Shown: piece by piece, positions 41,554 through 49,402 of the stretch
Numbering within the stretch: position 1 is the stretch's first letter
Layout: every line of letters begins with the position of its first letter
From: Aurantimonas marianensis
GTDB lineage: Bacteria; Pseudomonadota; Alphaproteobacteria; Rhizobiales; Rhizobiaceae
Assembly (NCBI RefSeq): GCF_024195285.1
Contig: NZ_JALHBS010000086.1
Location: 17,473-81,472, forward strand
DNA length: 64,000 nucleotides
Direction of reading: 5' to 3'
Program-made: the position numbers and the translations under genes
The notes under the pieces: model-generated
Told to the model about the DNA's origin: nothing
Database searches by the model: none
What the model saw: the letters and a program-made list of their open reading frames with translations, nothing else

Positions 41554-41559
41554 TATTCT
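41554..41559 (+). promoter_or_regulatory. -10 element of the heme-copper operon
   Basis: TATTCT lies 32 bp (centre to centre) downstream of the NNR box, the spacing of class II FNR-type promoters in which the box replaces the -35. A transcript start near 41566 is expected. In the 200-bp gap after the cbiX-like gene I see no other promoter-like pair. Confidence 0.55.
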
Positions 41560-41598
41560 TGAAAGGTCTCGTGAACCTCCGGAAGGGAAGGGACCATC

Positions 41599-41760
41599 AT
41601 GGCCGACGAACAGGAGACTCCTCGACCGGAGCGAGTACCCGTCATGCAGCGGCTGCTCGACAATCCGTTCCTGTTGCTGGTGTTCGGGATCACGATTCCG
41701 ACGGTACTTTATCTGATCTGGGGCGTGATGGAGATCGTCTCGATCCCGCTCGCTCAATAG
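41599..41760 (+). CDS. small ba3-type oxidase subunit IIa-like membrane protein
   Basis: A 53-residue protein with one membrane helix (about 23-46, FLLLVFGITIPTVLYLIWGV) and a charged N-terminus. It is preceded by a GGAAGGGAAGGGA ribosome-binding region. Its size, position directly before subunit II and topology match the single-helix subunit IIa of ba3 (B-type) heme-copper oxidases. Sequence conservation in such short peptides is weak, so the call rests on context. Confidence 0.75.
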   Translation: MADEQETPRPERVPVMQRLLDNPFLLLVFGITIPTVLYLIWGVMEIVSIPLAQ

Positions 41761-41769
41761 GAGTCCGAG

Positions 41770-42303
41770 ATGGCCATCACCCCTCCACAAAACCGGATTT
41801 GGTGGAACGAGCCGATCCACAAGATCGAGATGAGCTGGATCGTCATCGCCTTCCTCTGGGGCCTGTTCATGTTCTTCTTCATGATCGCCTGGCACTTCAT
41901 TGGCGAGCAGAACCTGTCGACAGAGACCTACCGGATCAACCCCGACAAATATGTCGAGAAGGTCGAGGCGTTCGCCGAGAAGTGGCAGGTCGGCGAGGAG
42001 GAGGGCGTGCCGGTGGTCCGTCCGCCCGCCGGCGAGGACGTCTTCCTGCTCGCGCGGCTGTGGGAGTGGTGGCCGATCCTCGAGCTGAAGAAGGATCAGA
42101 GCTACCGCATCCATATGAGTTCGGCCGACTGGCAGCACGGATTCTCCCTGCAGCCGACAAACATCAACATTCAGGTTCACCCCGGATACGAGCACATCCT
42201 GATCCTGACGCCCACCGAGTCCGGGGAATTCAGCATCGTGTGCAACGAATATTGCGGCATCGGCCATCACCAGATGACCGGTCGGATTCGCGTAACTGAA
42301 TAA
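41770..42303 (+). CDS. B-type heme-copper enzyme subunit II with CuA site
   Basis: A 177-residue protein with one N-terminal membrane helix (about 22-44) and a periplasmic cupredoxin domain. All CuA ligands are present: H123 (DWQHGF), C158, E160, C162, H166 and M169 in CNEYCGIGHHQM. The near identity of this motif to the ba3-type CNQYCGLGHQNM and the short length place it in the B family. It receives electrons from a cytochrome c or cupredoxin and passes them to subunit I. A CuA site is absent from the classic NorC, so this is not cNOR. Confidence 0.92.
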   Translation: MAITPPQNRIWWNEPIHKIEMSWIVIAFLWGLFMFFFMIAWHFIGEQNLSTETYRINPDKYVEKVEAFAEKWQVGEEEGVPVVRPPAGEDVFLLARLWEWWPILELKKDQSYRIHMSSADWQHGFSLQPTNINIQVHPGYEHILILTPTESGEFSIVCNEYCGIGHHQMTGRIRVTE

Positions 42304-42314
42304 AGGAGAGCGCC

Positions 42315-44048
42315 ATGACCACGATCGATGCAGGCGTCGCGCCTGGCGCTTTTTCCGAAGCGGTCTTCCGCAAATGCGGCTACACGGGGCTGAAGGTCGA
42401 CATCGCCGCCCAGCGGCTGATCAAGGCCAATGCGGTGGCCGCCGTCGTGTTTCTCATGCTCGGCGGGCTGATGGGGGTGGCGGTCGCGCTGACCCGCTGG
42501 CCGGCGGTGCATCTTCTGCCGGCCGAGTGGTTCTATCTGGTTCTGACCGGGCACGGCGCCAATGTACTCTTGTTCTGGATCATCTTCTTCGAGATCGCGA
42601 TCCTCTATTTCGCCTCGGCGATCCTTCTGAACTCGCGCCTCGCGGCGCCGAAATTCGCCTGGCTCGGCTTCGTGCTGATGATTGTCGGCGCATTGATGGC
42701 GAATTACGCTGTGCTGCGCGGCGACTCGACCGTAATGTTCACCTCCTATCCGCCGATGATGGCGTCGTCCTGGTTCTATCTGTCGCTCATCCTGTTTGCC
42801 GTCGGCGCGCTGATCGGCGTCGCCGTCTTCTTCGGAACCCTGGTCATCGCCCGGGCGGAGCGCACCTATGAGGGGTCGATCCCGCTGGTCACCTTCGGCG
42901 CGCTGACGGCGGCGATCATCGCGGTTTTCACCCTCGCGTCCGGCGCGATCATCCTGATCCCGACGTGGCTCTGGTCGCTCGGACTGATCTCGAACATCGA
43001 TCCGCTGATGTACAAGGTCGTCTGGTGGGGCATGGGCCACTCCTCGCAGCAGATCAACGTCTCGGCCCATGTCTCGGTTTGGTATCTGATCGCGGCGCTG
43101 GTCGTGGGCGCGAAACCGTTGTCCGAAAAGGTCAGCCGGACCGCCTTTCTGATGTATATCCTGTTCCTGCAGCTCGCCTCGGCGCATCATCTTCTGGCCG
43201 AGCCCGGCATGAGCGCCGAGTGGAAGATCATCAACACCTCCTACATGATGTATCTGGCCGTCATGGGCTCGATGATCCACGGGCTGACCGTTCCCGGCGC
43301 GATCGAGGCGGCGCAGCGGCGTAACGGCTTCCGGAAGGGCTGGTTCGAGTGGCTGCAGAAGGCGCCCTGGGCCAACCCTGCCTTCTCCGGCATGTTCCTC
43401 AGCCTCGTCATGTTCGGCTTCATCGGCGGTATCTCCGGTGTCGTGCTCGGCACCGAGCAGCTCAATGTGCTGATGCACAACACCATCTACGTGCCCGGTC
43501 ATTTCCATGGCACCGTCGTCGCCGGCACCACGCTCGCCTTCATGGCGGTGACCTATCTGGTGCTGCCGCTGATCTTCCAACGCGAGGTCATCTGGCCGAA
43601 GCTGGCCACATGGCAGCCCTATCTGTTCGGCATCGGGGCAGGGGGCATCTCCCTGTTCATGATGGGGGCGGGCACACTCGGCGTCGCGCGCCGGCATTGG
43701 GACATCACCCTGACCGATGCGGTGCATGCCTTCGAGTATGCGCCCGGTGCCTTCCTGATGATGGGCCTGAACGGCATCTTCGCGCTCATCGCGGGGCTGG
43801 GCGGCGCGCTCTATATCCTGATCACGGTCGGCACCGTGTTGTTCGGCAAGAAGCTCGACACCGCCGGGGCGCAGCCGATGCACTTCCCGCTGCACGCGCA
43901 GGGACCGCATGCGGCATCGCACTACGGCAGCGAGGGCACCGTCAAGTTGCCGGGCACGATCGTGCTGGTGACGATCTTCTTCGTCTCCTTCGTGCTCTAC
44001 TACTTCGTGAACTGGAAGTATCTGTCCGATCTCTGGCTGTTCCGGTGA
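42315..44048 (+). CDS. B-type heme-copper catalytic subunit I lacking the active-site tyrosine; candidate NO reductase
   Basis: A 577-residue polytopic protein with 13 or so helices. Low-spin heme ligands H80 and H398, high-spin heme ligand H396 (VPGHFH) and the CuB histidines H242, H291 and H292 (SAHHLLAEPG) are all present. In oxygen reductases the CuB histidine in GHPxVY is cross-linked to a tyrosine four residues later; here the segment is GHSSQQINVSAH and that residue is Q246 (codon 43050-43052). An extra His at 252 and polar residues (S, N) line the same helix. Loss of this tyrosine is a hallmark of NO-reducing members of the superfamily, and the NNR box and nir neighbourhood fit. An oxygen reductase with altered chemistry cannot be excluded. 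Confidence 0.85.
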   Translation: MTTIDAGVAPGAFSEAVFRKCGYTGLKVDIAAQRLIKANAVAAVVFLMLGGLMGVAVALTRWPAVHLLPAEWFYLVLTGHGANVLLFWIIFFEIAILYFASAILLNSRLAAPKFAWLGFVLMIVGALMANYAVLRGDSTVMFTSYPPMMASSWFYLSLILFAVGALIGVAVFFGTLVIARAERTYEGSIPLVTFGALTAAIIAVFTLASGAIILIPTWLWSLGLISNIDPLMYKVVWWGMGHSSQQINVSAHVSVWYLIAALVVGAKPLSEKVSRTAFLMYILFLQLASAHHLLAEPGMSAEWKIINTSYMMYLAVMGSMIHGLTVPGAIEAAQRRNGFRKGWFEWLQKAPWANPAFSGMFLSLVMFGFIGGISGVVLGTEQLNVLMHNTIYVPGHFHGTVVAGTTLAFMAVTYLVLPLIFQREVIWPKLATWQPYLFGIGAGGISLFMMGAGTLGVARRHWDITLTDAVHAFEYAPGAFLMMGLNGIFALIAGLGGALYILITVGTVLFGKKLDTAGAQPMHFPLHAQGPHAASHYGSEGTVKLPGTIVLVTIFFVSFVLYYFVNWKYLSDLWLFR

Positions 44049-44058
44049 GGGCGGTGCG

Positions 44059-44928
44059 ATGCTGGCCGCGCTCCGCATAACCGGTTCGATCCTGAAGCTG
44101 AGGATAGGCTTCGCCGTCGCGCTGGCGGCGCTGGCCGGGATGCTGGCCAGCGAGGGGGCGCTCTCGCCGCTGCCGGCCGGCGTCTTCCTGCTAGCGGTCC
44201 TTGGCGCCAGCGGCGCGGCCGGCGCCTTCAACCATTACTGGGAGCGCGAGAGCGACCGGGACATGCGGCGGACCCGCGCCCGGCCCTTCGCCAGCGGCCG
44301 CCTCAAGCCCGGTCCGGTCTGGCCCGTGACCTTCGCCGGGCTGCTGCTCGCCTCGCTGGTCATGGCGTGGTCGGTCGGAGGTTCCCTGGCGGCGTTCTGG
44401 CTGTTTCTCGGCGCCATCACCTATGGCTGGGTCTATACCGTCTGGCTGAAGCGGCGGAGCGTCTGGAACATCGTGGTGGGCGGCGCGTCCGGCAGTTTCG
44501 CGATCGTCGCCGGCGCGGCGGCGGTCGGCGGCGAAATGCAGGCGACACCGGTAATCCTCGCCCTCGTCATGTTCTTCTGGACGCCGCCGCACTTCTGGTC
44601 GCTGGCGGCGGCGAAAGGCGACGACTACCGGCGGAGCGGCGTGCCGATGCTGCCGGTGATCGTGTCCGAAGCGGTCTGGGCGCCGATCATCCTCGGCCAC
44701 GCGGCCCTGTTGCTGGTTCTCTCCCTCTTGCCGCTCGCCACCGGCATGGGACCGGTCTACGGCATCTTCGCGCTGGCTGGCGGTGGGCTGTTCCTGTGGC
44801 GCTCGGCGCAGCTTTGGGCGGCGCCGTCGCGGCAGACCGCGATGGCCAATTTTCGCGCCTCGCTCGTGCAATTCGCGCTGCTCGTCACGGGCGTCTATCT
44901 CGATGCCGCGGTCCGATGGGCGACCTGA
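44059..44928 (+). CDS. ctaB: protoheme IX farnesyltransferase (heme O synthase)
   Basis: A 289-residue UbiA-family membrane prenyltransferase that converts heme B to heme O. The polyprenyl-diphosphate site is visible in GAFNHYWERESDRDMRRTRARPFASG, and FFWTPPHFWSLA is the second conserved loop. Its presence inside the operon suggests the enzyme uses heme O or A in the catalytic site, as A/B-type oxidases do and classic NORs (heme b only) do not. Overlaps the SCO gene by 13 bp. Confidence 0.93.
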   Translation: MLAALRITGSILKLRIGFAVALAALAGMLASEGALSPLPAGVFLLAVLGASGAAGAFNHYWERESDRDMRRTRARPFASGRLKPGPVWPVTFAGLLLASLVMAWSVGGSLAAFWLFLGAITYGWVYTVWLKRRSVWNIVVGGASGSFAIVAGAAAVGGEMQATPVILALVMFFWTPPHFWSLAAAKGDDYRRSGVPMLPVIVSEAVWAPIILGHAALLLVLSLLPLATGMGPVYGIFALAGGGLFLWRSAQLWAAPSRQTAMANFRASLVQFALLVTGVYLDAAVRWAT

Positions 44929-45740
44929 TCCGCCATCTCGCCGTGGCCGCGTTCGTCCTTGCTGGCGTCTTGCCATTGCCGGCGCAAGGCGCCGAGAGCT
45001 TCGACCCGGCCGTGGTCGTAGCCGCGAGCGAGGCCGCGGTGGGCGGGCTCGTCGGCGATTACACGCTCGTCGACCGTCATGGCGCGCCGCTCCCGCTGGC
45101 CGCGCTTCGCGGCGAGCCGCTGGTGGTCAGCATCGTCTATACGAGCTGCGCGTCGGTCTGTCCGCCGACGACGCAACGGATTATCGAGGCGGTCGAGGAG
45201 GCGCGTCGCGTCTTCGGCGCACAGCAATTCTCGGTGCTGACACTCGGCTTCGACGCCCGCAACGACACGCCGTCCCGGCTCGACGCCTTCGCCAAAATGC
45301 AGCGTATTCCCGAGGCGGACTGGCGGATCGCCAGCGCCGACGCGGCGACGCTGCGGCGGCTTCTCGCCGATCTCGGGTTCAGCTATCGCGCCGCCGCCGG
45401 CGGCTTCGAGCATATCACGCAGACGACGATCCTCGACGCCGGGGGGCGCGTCTATCGTCAGGTCTATGGCGACGACTTTCCGATCCAGATGCTGCTGGAA
45501 CCGCTCAAGGAGCTGATCTACGGCACGAGCCTGCGCGGGATCACCCGCGAGGGCCTGATCGATCGGATCAAGTTCATCTGCACGACCTACAATCCTGCGA
45601 CCGGCGTCTATGAATTCGACTATGCGATCGGCTTCGGCATCGTGCTCGGCGGGCTCTCGCTGATCCTGACCGGGATCGTGATCCTGCGGCTCTGGCTCGG
45701 CAATCGACGATTGACGGCTCGGGGACGGAGCCGCGCATGA
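44916..45740 (+). CDS. SCO1/SenC family copper chaperone
   Basis: A 274-residue protein with a signal peptide (VAAFVLAGVLPLPAQGAE), a thioredoxin-fold SCO domain with the copper-binding TSCASVCPP (C-x3-C) and the distal histidine in GFEHITQTT, and a C-terminal membrane helix (about 238-262) that is unusual for SCO. It should load the CuA site of subunit II. The frame is open from 44367; ATG 44916 gives the signal peptide. Its stop overlaps the next start by 4 bp. Confidence 0.9.
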   Translation: MGDLIRHLAVAAFVLAGVLPLPAQGAESFDPAVVVAASEAAVGGLVGDYTLVDRHGAPLPLAALRGEPLVVSIVYTSCASVCPPTTQRIIEAVEEARRVFGAQQFSVLTLGFDARNDTPSRLDAFAKMQRIPEADWRIASADAATLRRLLADLGFSYRAAAGGFEHITQTTILDAGGRVYRQVYGDDFPIQMLLEPLKELIYGTSLRGITREGLIDRIKFICTTYNPATGVYEFDYAIGFGIVLGGLSLILTGIVILRLWLGNRRLTARGRSRA

Positions 45741-47308
45741 GCGCCTCCGTCACGATTCTTTGCCGCGGCTTCGACCGGATCGAACGGGCGCTCGACGCCG
45801 TCTTCGGCCCGGAATGGAACCCGATGGCCCAACTCGGCACGCTCGGCTGGTTCCTGTTCTGGATCGTCACGGCGACCGGGGTCTACCTCTTCATCTTCTT
45901 CGATACCGGCGTGGTGAACGCCTATACGTCGATCGAGTGGCTGACCAACGACCACTGGTTCCACGCCGGCATCGCGCGGAGTTTTCACCGCTACGCGTCC
46001 GATCTGATGATCGCGGTCATGCTGGTTCATCTGGTCCGCGAATTCGCCAGGGGGCGTCATCGCGGCGCGCGCTGGTTCTCCTGGATCACCGGCGTGCCGC
46101 TGATCTGGCTGGTCTACATCTCCGGCATCACCGGCTACTGGCTGGTCTGGGACCGGCTGGCGCAATATGTCGCCATCGCCAGCACCGAGCTGCTCGACTG
46201 GCTACCTATCTTCGGCGAGCCGATCGCGCGGAATTTTCTCACGCCCGAGGCGTTGAGCGGGCGGTTCTTCACGCTCCTTGTCTTCCTTCATATCGCGGTG
46301 CCGCTGATCCTGTTGCTAGCGATGTGGATCCATATCCAGCGGATCACCAATGCCCGGACCGCGCCGTCGCGCGAACTCGGGGGCATGGTTCTGGTCGGCC
46401 TGTTGGTCGCCTCGCTGCTCTTGCCGGCCCGCTCGCAAGCCGCGGCCGACCTGGCGATGGTGCCGGCGCAGGTCGGGATCGACTGGTTCATCCTGCCGCT
46501 TTATCCGGTGATGGATCTGGTGCCGGCGGGCGCGATCTGGGCCGGCGTCGTGCTCTTCAGCGTTGGAATCTCGGCCTTGCCCTGGCTACCGCCCAAACCC
46601 CGTCCGGCGCCGGCCGAAGTGTTCCTCGACCATTGCAACGGCTGCAACCGCTGCGTCGAGGACTGCCCCTACGGCGCGGTCACACTGGTGCCGCGCACCG
46701 ATGACGCGCCGTTTCCCCACCAGGCCGAAGTCGATCCCGATCGCTGCGTCGCCTGCGGCATCTGCATGGGGTCATGCCCGTCCTCGACGCCGTTCCGCCG
46801 CTCCATCGATCTGGTGACAGGAATCGATCTGCCCGACCTGTCTCTGAAGATGGTTCGCGAGCAGGTGATCGAGGCCGCCGAGACGCTGGAAGGGGCGGGG
46901 CGGGTGCTGACGCTGGCCTGCGCCCATGGCGCGGCGGGACGGGAAATGCCGGGACGGGTGGTGTTGCCCTGTGTCGCCATGGCGCCGCCATCGCTGATCG
47001 ACTTCATCCTGTCGCGCGATCTGGCCGACGGCGTGGCGATCGCCGGTTGCGCCGAACGCGAATGCCAGCACCGGTTCGGCATCGAATGGACCGAGCAACG
47101 TATTGCCGCGATCCGCGATCCCTATCTGCGCGCCAGGGTGCCGCGCGCCCGGCTGGCGACGATCTGGGCGGGGCCCACGGAAACGACGCGGCTAGAGCAT
47201 GAATTGGAGGCGTTCCAGGATCGCCTCGCGACGCTGCCAGTCGATGATACTGCGACGGCGGGAACGCCGTCGCGGTCCGCCCGGTCGCTCGAGGAGATCG
47301 CGCCATGA
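45737..47308 (+). CDS. cytochrome b - 2[4Fe-4S] ferredoxin - MvhD-type fusion protein
   Basis: A 523-residue three-part protein. Residues about 25-290 are a cytochrome b/b6-like membrane domain with two bis-histidine pairs at H-x13-H spacing (FHRYASD...LVH and FLHIAVP...IHI). Residues about 298-360 hold two ferredoxin motifs, CNGCNRCVEDCP and CVACGICMGSCP. Residues about 385-495 resemble the MvhD/FrhD hydrogenase iron-sulfur (delta) domain, with cysteines in LACAHG, LPCVAM and AGCAERECQHRFG. It could carry electrons between the quinone pool and a cytoplasmic or periplasmic partner. No hydrogenase or Hdr gene is present. I do not know a characterised protein with this order. Confidence 0.85.
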   Translation: MSASVTILCRGFDRIERALDAVFGPEWNPMAQLGTLGWFLFWIVTATGVYLFIFFDTGVVNAYTSIEWLTNDHWFHAGIARSFHRYASDLMIAVMLVHLVREFARGRHRGARWFSWITGVPLIWLVYISGITGYWLVWDRLAQYVAIASTELLDWLPIFGEPIARNFLTPEALSGRFFTLLVFLHIAVPLILLLAMWIHIQRITNARTAPSRELGGMVLVGLLVASLLLPARSQAAADLAMVPAQVGIDWFILPLYPVMDLVPAGAIWAGVVLFSVGISALPWLPPKPRPAPAEVFLDHCNGCNRCVEDCPYGAVTLVPRTDDAPFPHQAEVDPDRCVACGICMGSCPSSTPFRRSIDLVTGIDLPDLSLKMVREQVIEAAETLEGAGRVLTLACAHGAAGREMPGRVVLPCVAMAPPSLIDFILSRDLADGVAIAGCAERECQHRFGIEWTEQRIAAIRDPYLRARVPRARLATIWAGPTETTRLEHELEAFQDRLATLPVDDTATAGTPSRSARSLEEIAP

Positions 47309-47802
47309 GCCGGATCCGCCGCATGATCCTCGGCACCGCCGTGACGACGCTGGTGGCCACCGGTGCTGCATTTTTTTCGGCCGCGCCGTCATGGCGAAGC
47401 CTGCCGGAGGGGACGGGCGTGGTGAAGCTCAGCTTCACCCATGGCGGCGCGCGCAACTGCCGACAGCTCGACGCCGAGGAACTGGCGCGATTGCCGGCGA
47501 ATATGCGCAAGCGTGAGATCTGCGATCGCGAGCGCGCGGCGCTTCGGCTCGAACTCGACATCGATGGTGAGCCGGCGCTTCGCGCCGAATTGCCGCCGAG
47601 CGGCCTGGCCGGCGACGGCCCGGCCCGGATTTACAAGCGCTTCCCGCTCGGCGCGGGCGATCACGAAATTGCCGTCCGCCTGGCCGACACTGGGCGCGCC
47701 GAGGGCTTCGACTACGAGGCCGCGCGCCGCATTACCCTAAAGGCAGAGCAAAATCTCGCCATCGACTTTCGCCCCGAGCAGGGCGGCTTTGTCTTCAACT
47801 GA
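47305..47802 (+). CDS. exported or membrane-anchored protein of unknown function
   Basis: A 165-residue protein with an N-terminal hydrophobic segment (about 8-28, ILGTAVTTLVATGAAFFSAA) and a beta-rich domain. There are just two cysteines, in ARNCRQL and REICDRE, 18-20 residues apart, which could form a disulfide or bind a metal. No domain is recognised. It overlaps the cytochrome b fusion gene by 4 bp, implying co-translation and perhaps a role as an accessory or assembly factor of that protein. Confidence 0.75.
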   Translation: MSRIRRMILGTAVTTLVATGAAFFSAAPSWRSLPEGTGVVKLSFTHGGARNCRQLDAEELARLPANMRKREICDRERAALRLELDIDGEPALRAELPPSGLAGDGPARIYKRFPLGAGDHEIAVRLADTGRAEGFDYEAARRITLKAEQNLAIDFRPEQGGFVFN

Positions 47803-47824
47803 TTTTTTTCTGGGAGGAGCACCG

Positions 47825-48220
47825 ATGCCCCGGATGGAATGGAAAGACAGCTATAGCGTCGGCGTTCCAGCCGTCGATCACGAGCACAAGGAGCTGATCG
47901 ATCTCGTCAACCGGCTGGGCGACGCGCTGACCGGGAACGGCGATGCGGTCGCCGCCTTCGGCGACCTGTTGCGCGGGATATCGGCCCATTTCGCGCTGGA
48001 GGAGAAATTCATGCGCGAGCACGACTATGACCAGATCGCGCAGCACAAGGCCGATCACGAGCGGTTGCTCGACGAACTGCGGGATATCATGAGCGATTTT
48101 GAATCCGGCACCGGGCCACAGGCCGACCGGCTGGTCGCCGCCCTGGATCCCTGGTTCACCGAGCACTTCAAGACGCATGACGCCCGGCTCCATTCCCGCC
48201 TCGGTCAGCATCCGCATTGA
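47825..48220 (+). CDS. bacteriohemerythrin
   Basis: A 131-residue di-iron oxygen/NO-binding protein. The ligands are visible in VDHEHKELIDLV, AHFALEEKFMREHDY, QHKADHERLLDEL and HFKTHD. The ATG at 47825 has a GGGAGGAGC ribosome-binding site and begins the domain (MEWKDSYSVGVPAVDHEH); the frame itself opens at 47789. As the last gene of the NNR-controlled operon it may bind NO or O2 near the heme-copper enzyme, but this is inferred. Confidence 0.92.
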   Translation: MPRMEWKDSYSVGVPAVDHEHKELIDLVNRLGDALTGNGDAVAAFGDLLRGISAHFALEEKFMREHDYDQIAQHKADHERLLDELRDIMSDFESGTGPQADRLVAALDPWFTEHFKTHDARLHSRLGQHPH

Positions 48221-48392
48221 CGGCCGGGCCGCGGGGCGCGCCGGTCTCTTCGTTTGCTCCAAGGCGAGGCGCGCCCATTTCGCGATCGCCGCTGCCTGCA
48301 GGACCTGCAAGAGCCTGGCCTGAATCTCGATGACCCTAATGGAGCGTCTGCGCGCTCACGGATGAAGCAGGGCTTCGCCTCGGTGGGGGCGC

Positions 48393-49397
48393 TCAAATCG
48401 TTCCGAGGACGGCGATGCAGTCGCCGGCCCTGACCAGACCGGGAAAGTGCCGGGCGGCGAGTATGCCGTCCATCTTGGCGGTGAACTCGAAGGGCGCCGA
48501 TCCGGTGCGGTCGATTGGCCAGGCGCGACCGATCGGCTGACCCTTCACCACCGGGTCGCCGAGATCGACGAGCGGCTCCATCATGCCGTCAAGTTCGGAG
48601 AAGGTGAAGCAGTCGGCCGAGGGCATGTCGAGCCAGCGGCTGTCGCGCCGCTCGACTTCGCCCTTCAGAATGCCGGCGTGGCGTAAGAGATTGGTGGTGC
48701 CGCGTTTGGCGATCGCCGCGGTCCGTGCGGTCGCGGTGCCGCCGCCGCCGAGTTCGGTGGTGACGAACACCTTGCCCATCGCCTCCGCGGTCGTATCCAG
48801 CATGCCAACCGCGTCGATCTCCAGCATCTTCACCGACCACGGCGCGCCGAAGGCGGCGACGGCGGCGAAACTGGCTGCCTCCTGCCGCTTGTCCTCCAGA
48901 ATGTGGGCGGCGGCGAAGGGTAGAAAGTCGAGCGTACGGCCACCGGAATGGAAATCGAGCACGATGTCGGCGAGCGGCAATAGATGGCGGGTGACGTAGT
49001 CGGCGATCTTTTCCGTCGGGTTGCCAAAGGGCGCGCCGGGAAAGCTGCGGTTGAGATTGCCCTTGTCGATGGGCGAGGTGCGGGTGCCGGCGCGAAACGC
49101 CGGGTAGTTGAGCGCCGGCACGATGATGACGCGGCCGGTGAGCGCATCGACGGACAGTCGCCGGGCGAGGTCGAACAGCGCGATCGGTCCCTCATATTCG
49201 TCGCCGTGATTGCCGCCGGTCAGAAGCGCCGTAGGACCCTCGCCGTTTCTGGCGACAGTAATCGGGATCAGCACAGAGCCCCAGGCGGAGTCGTCCCGGC
49301 TGTAGGGCAGACGCAGGAAACCGTGCTGGATGCCGTCGGCCTCGAAGTCCACCGTGGCGACGATCGGCGAGGGGGTCAGCGTGGGGCTCATCAGCAT
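48393..49397 (-). CDS. doeB: N-alpha-acetyl-L-2,4-diaminobutyrate deacetylase
   Basis: A 334-residue succinylglutamate desuccinylase/aspartoacylase-family zinc enzyme (also called EutE). It removes acetate from the ectoine-hydrolysis product. The zinc site is GGNHGDEYEGP and the catalytic region is LDFHSGGRTLDFLPFA. The reverse frame is open to 49811, overlapping doeA, but ATG 49397 sits 6 bp after the doeA stop and gives the family length. Last of the reverse unit eutA-B-C-doeA-doeB. Confidence 0.92.
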   Translation of the reverse strand: MLMSPTLTPSPIVATVDFEADGIQHGFLRLPYSRDDSAWGSVLIPITVARNGEGPTALLTGGNHGDEYEGPIALFDLARRLSVDALTGRVIIVPALNYPAFRAGTRTSPIDKGNLNRSFPGAPFGNPTEKIADYVTRHLLPLADIVLDFHSGGRTLDFLPFAAAHILEDKRQEAASFAAVAAFGAPWSVKMLEIDAVGMLDTTAEAMGKVFVTTELGGGGTATARTAAIAKRGTTNLLRHAGILKGEVERRDSRWLDMPSADCFTFSELDGMMEPLVDLGDPVVKGQPIGRAWPIDRTGSAPFEFTAKMDGILAARHFPGLVRAGDCIAVLGTI

Positions 49398-49402
49398 CGG
49401 CC

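Noticed and set aside
41770..44048. Ordinary ba3 cytochrome c oxidase
   Set aside because: The CuA and heme ligands fit, but the tyrosine needed for O2 cleavage is glutamine and the promoter carries an NNR box; kept only as an alternative.
42267..44231. 654-residue ORF antisense to the heme-copper subunit I gene
   Set aside because: His/Arg/Asp-rich shadow of a membrane protein gene; no domain and no ribosome-binding site.
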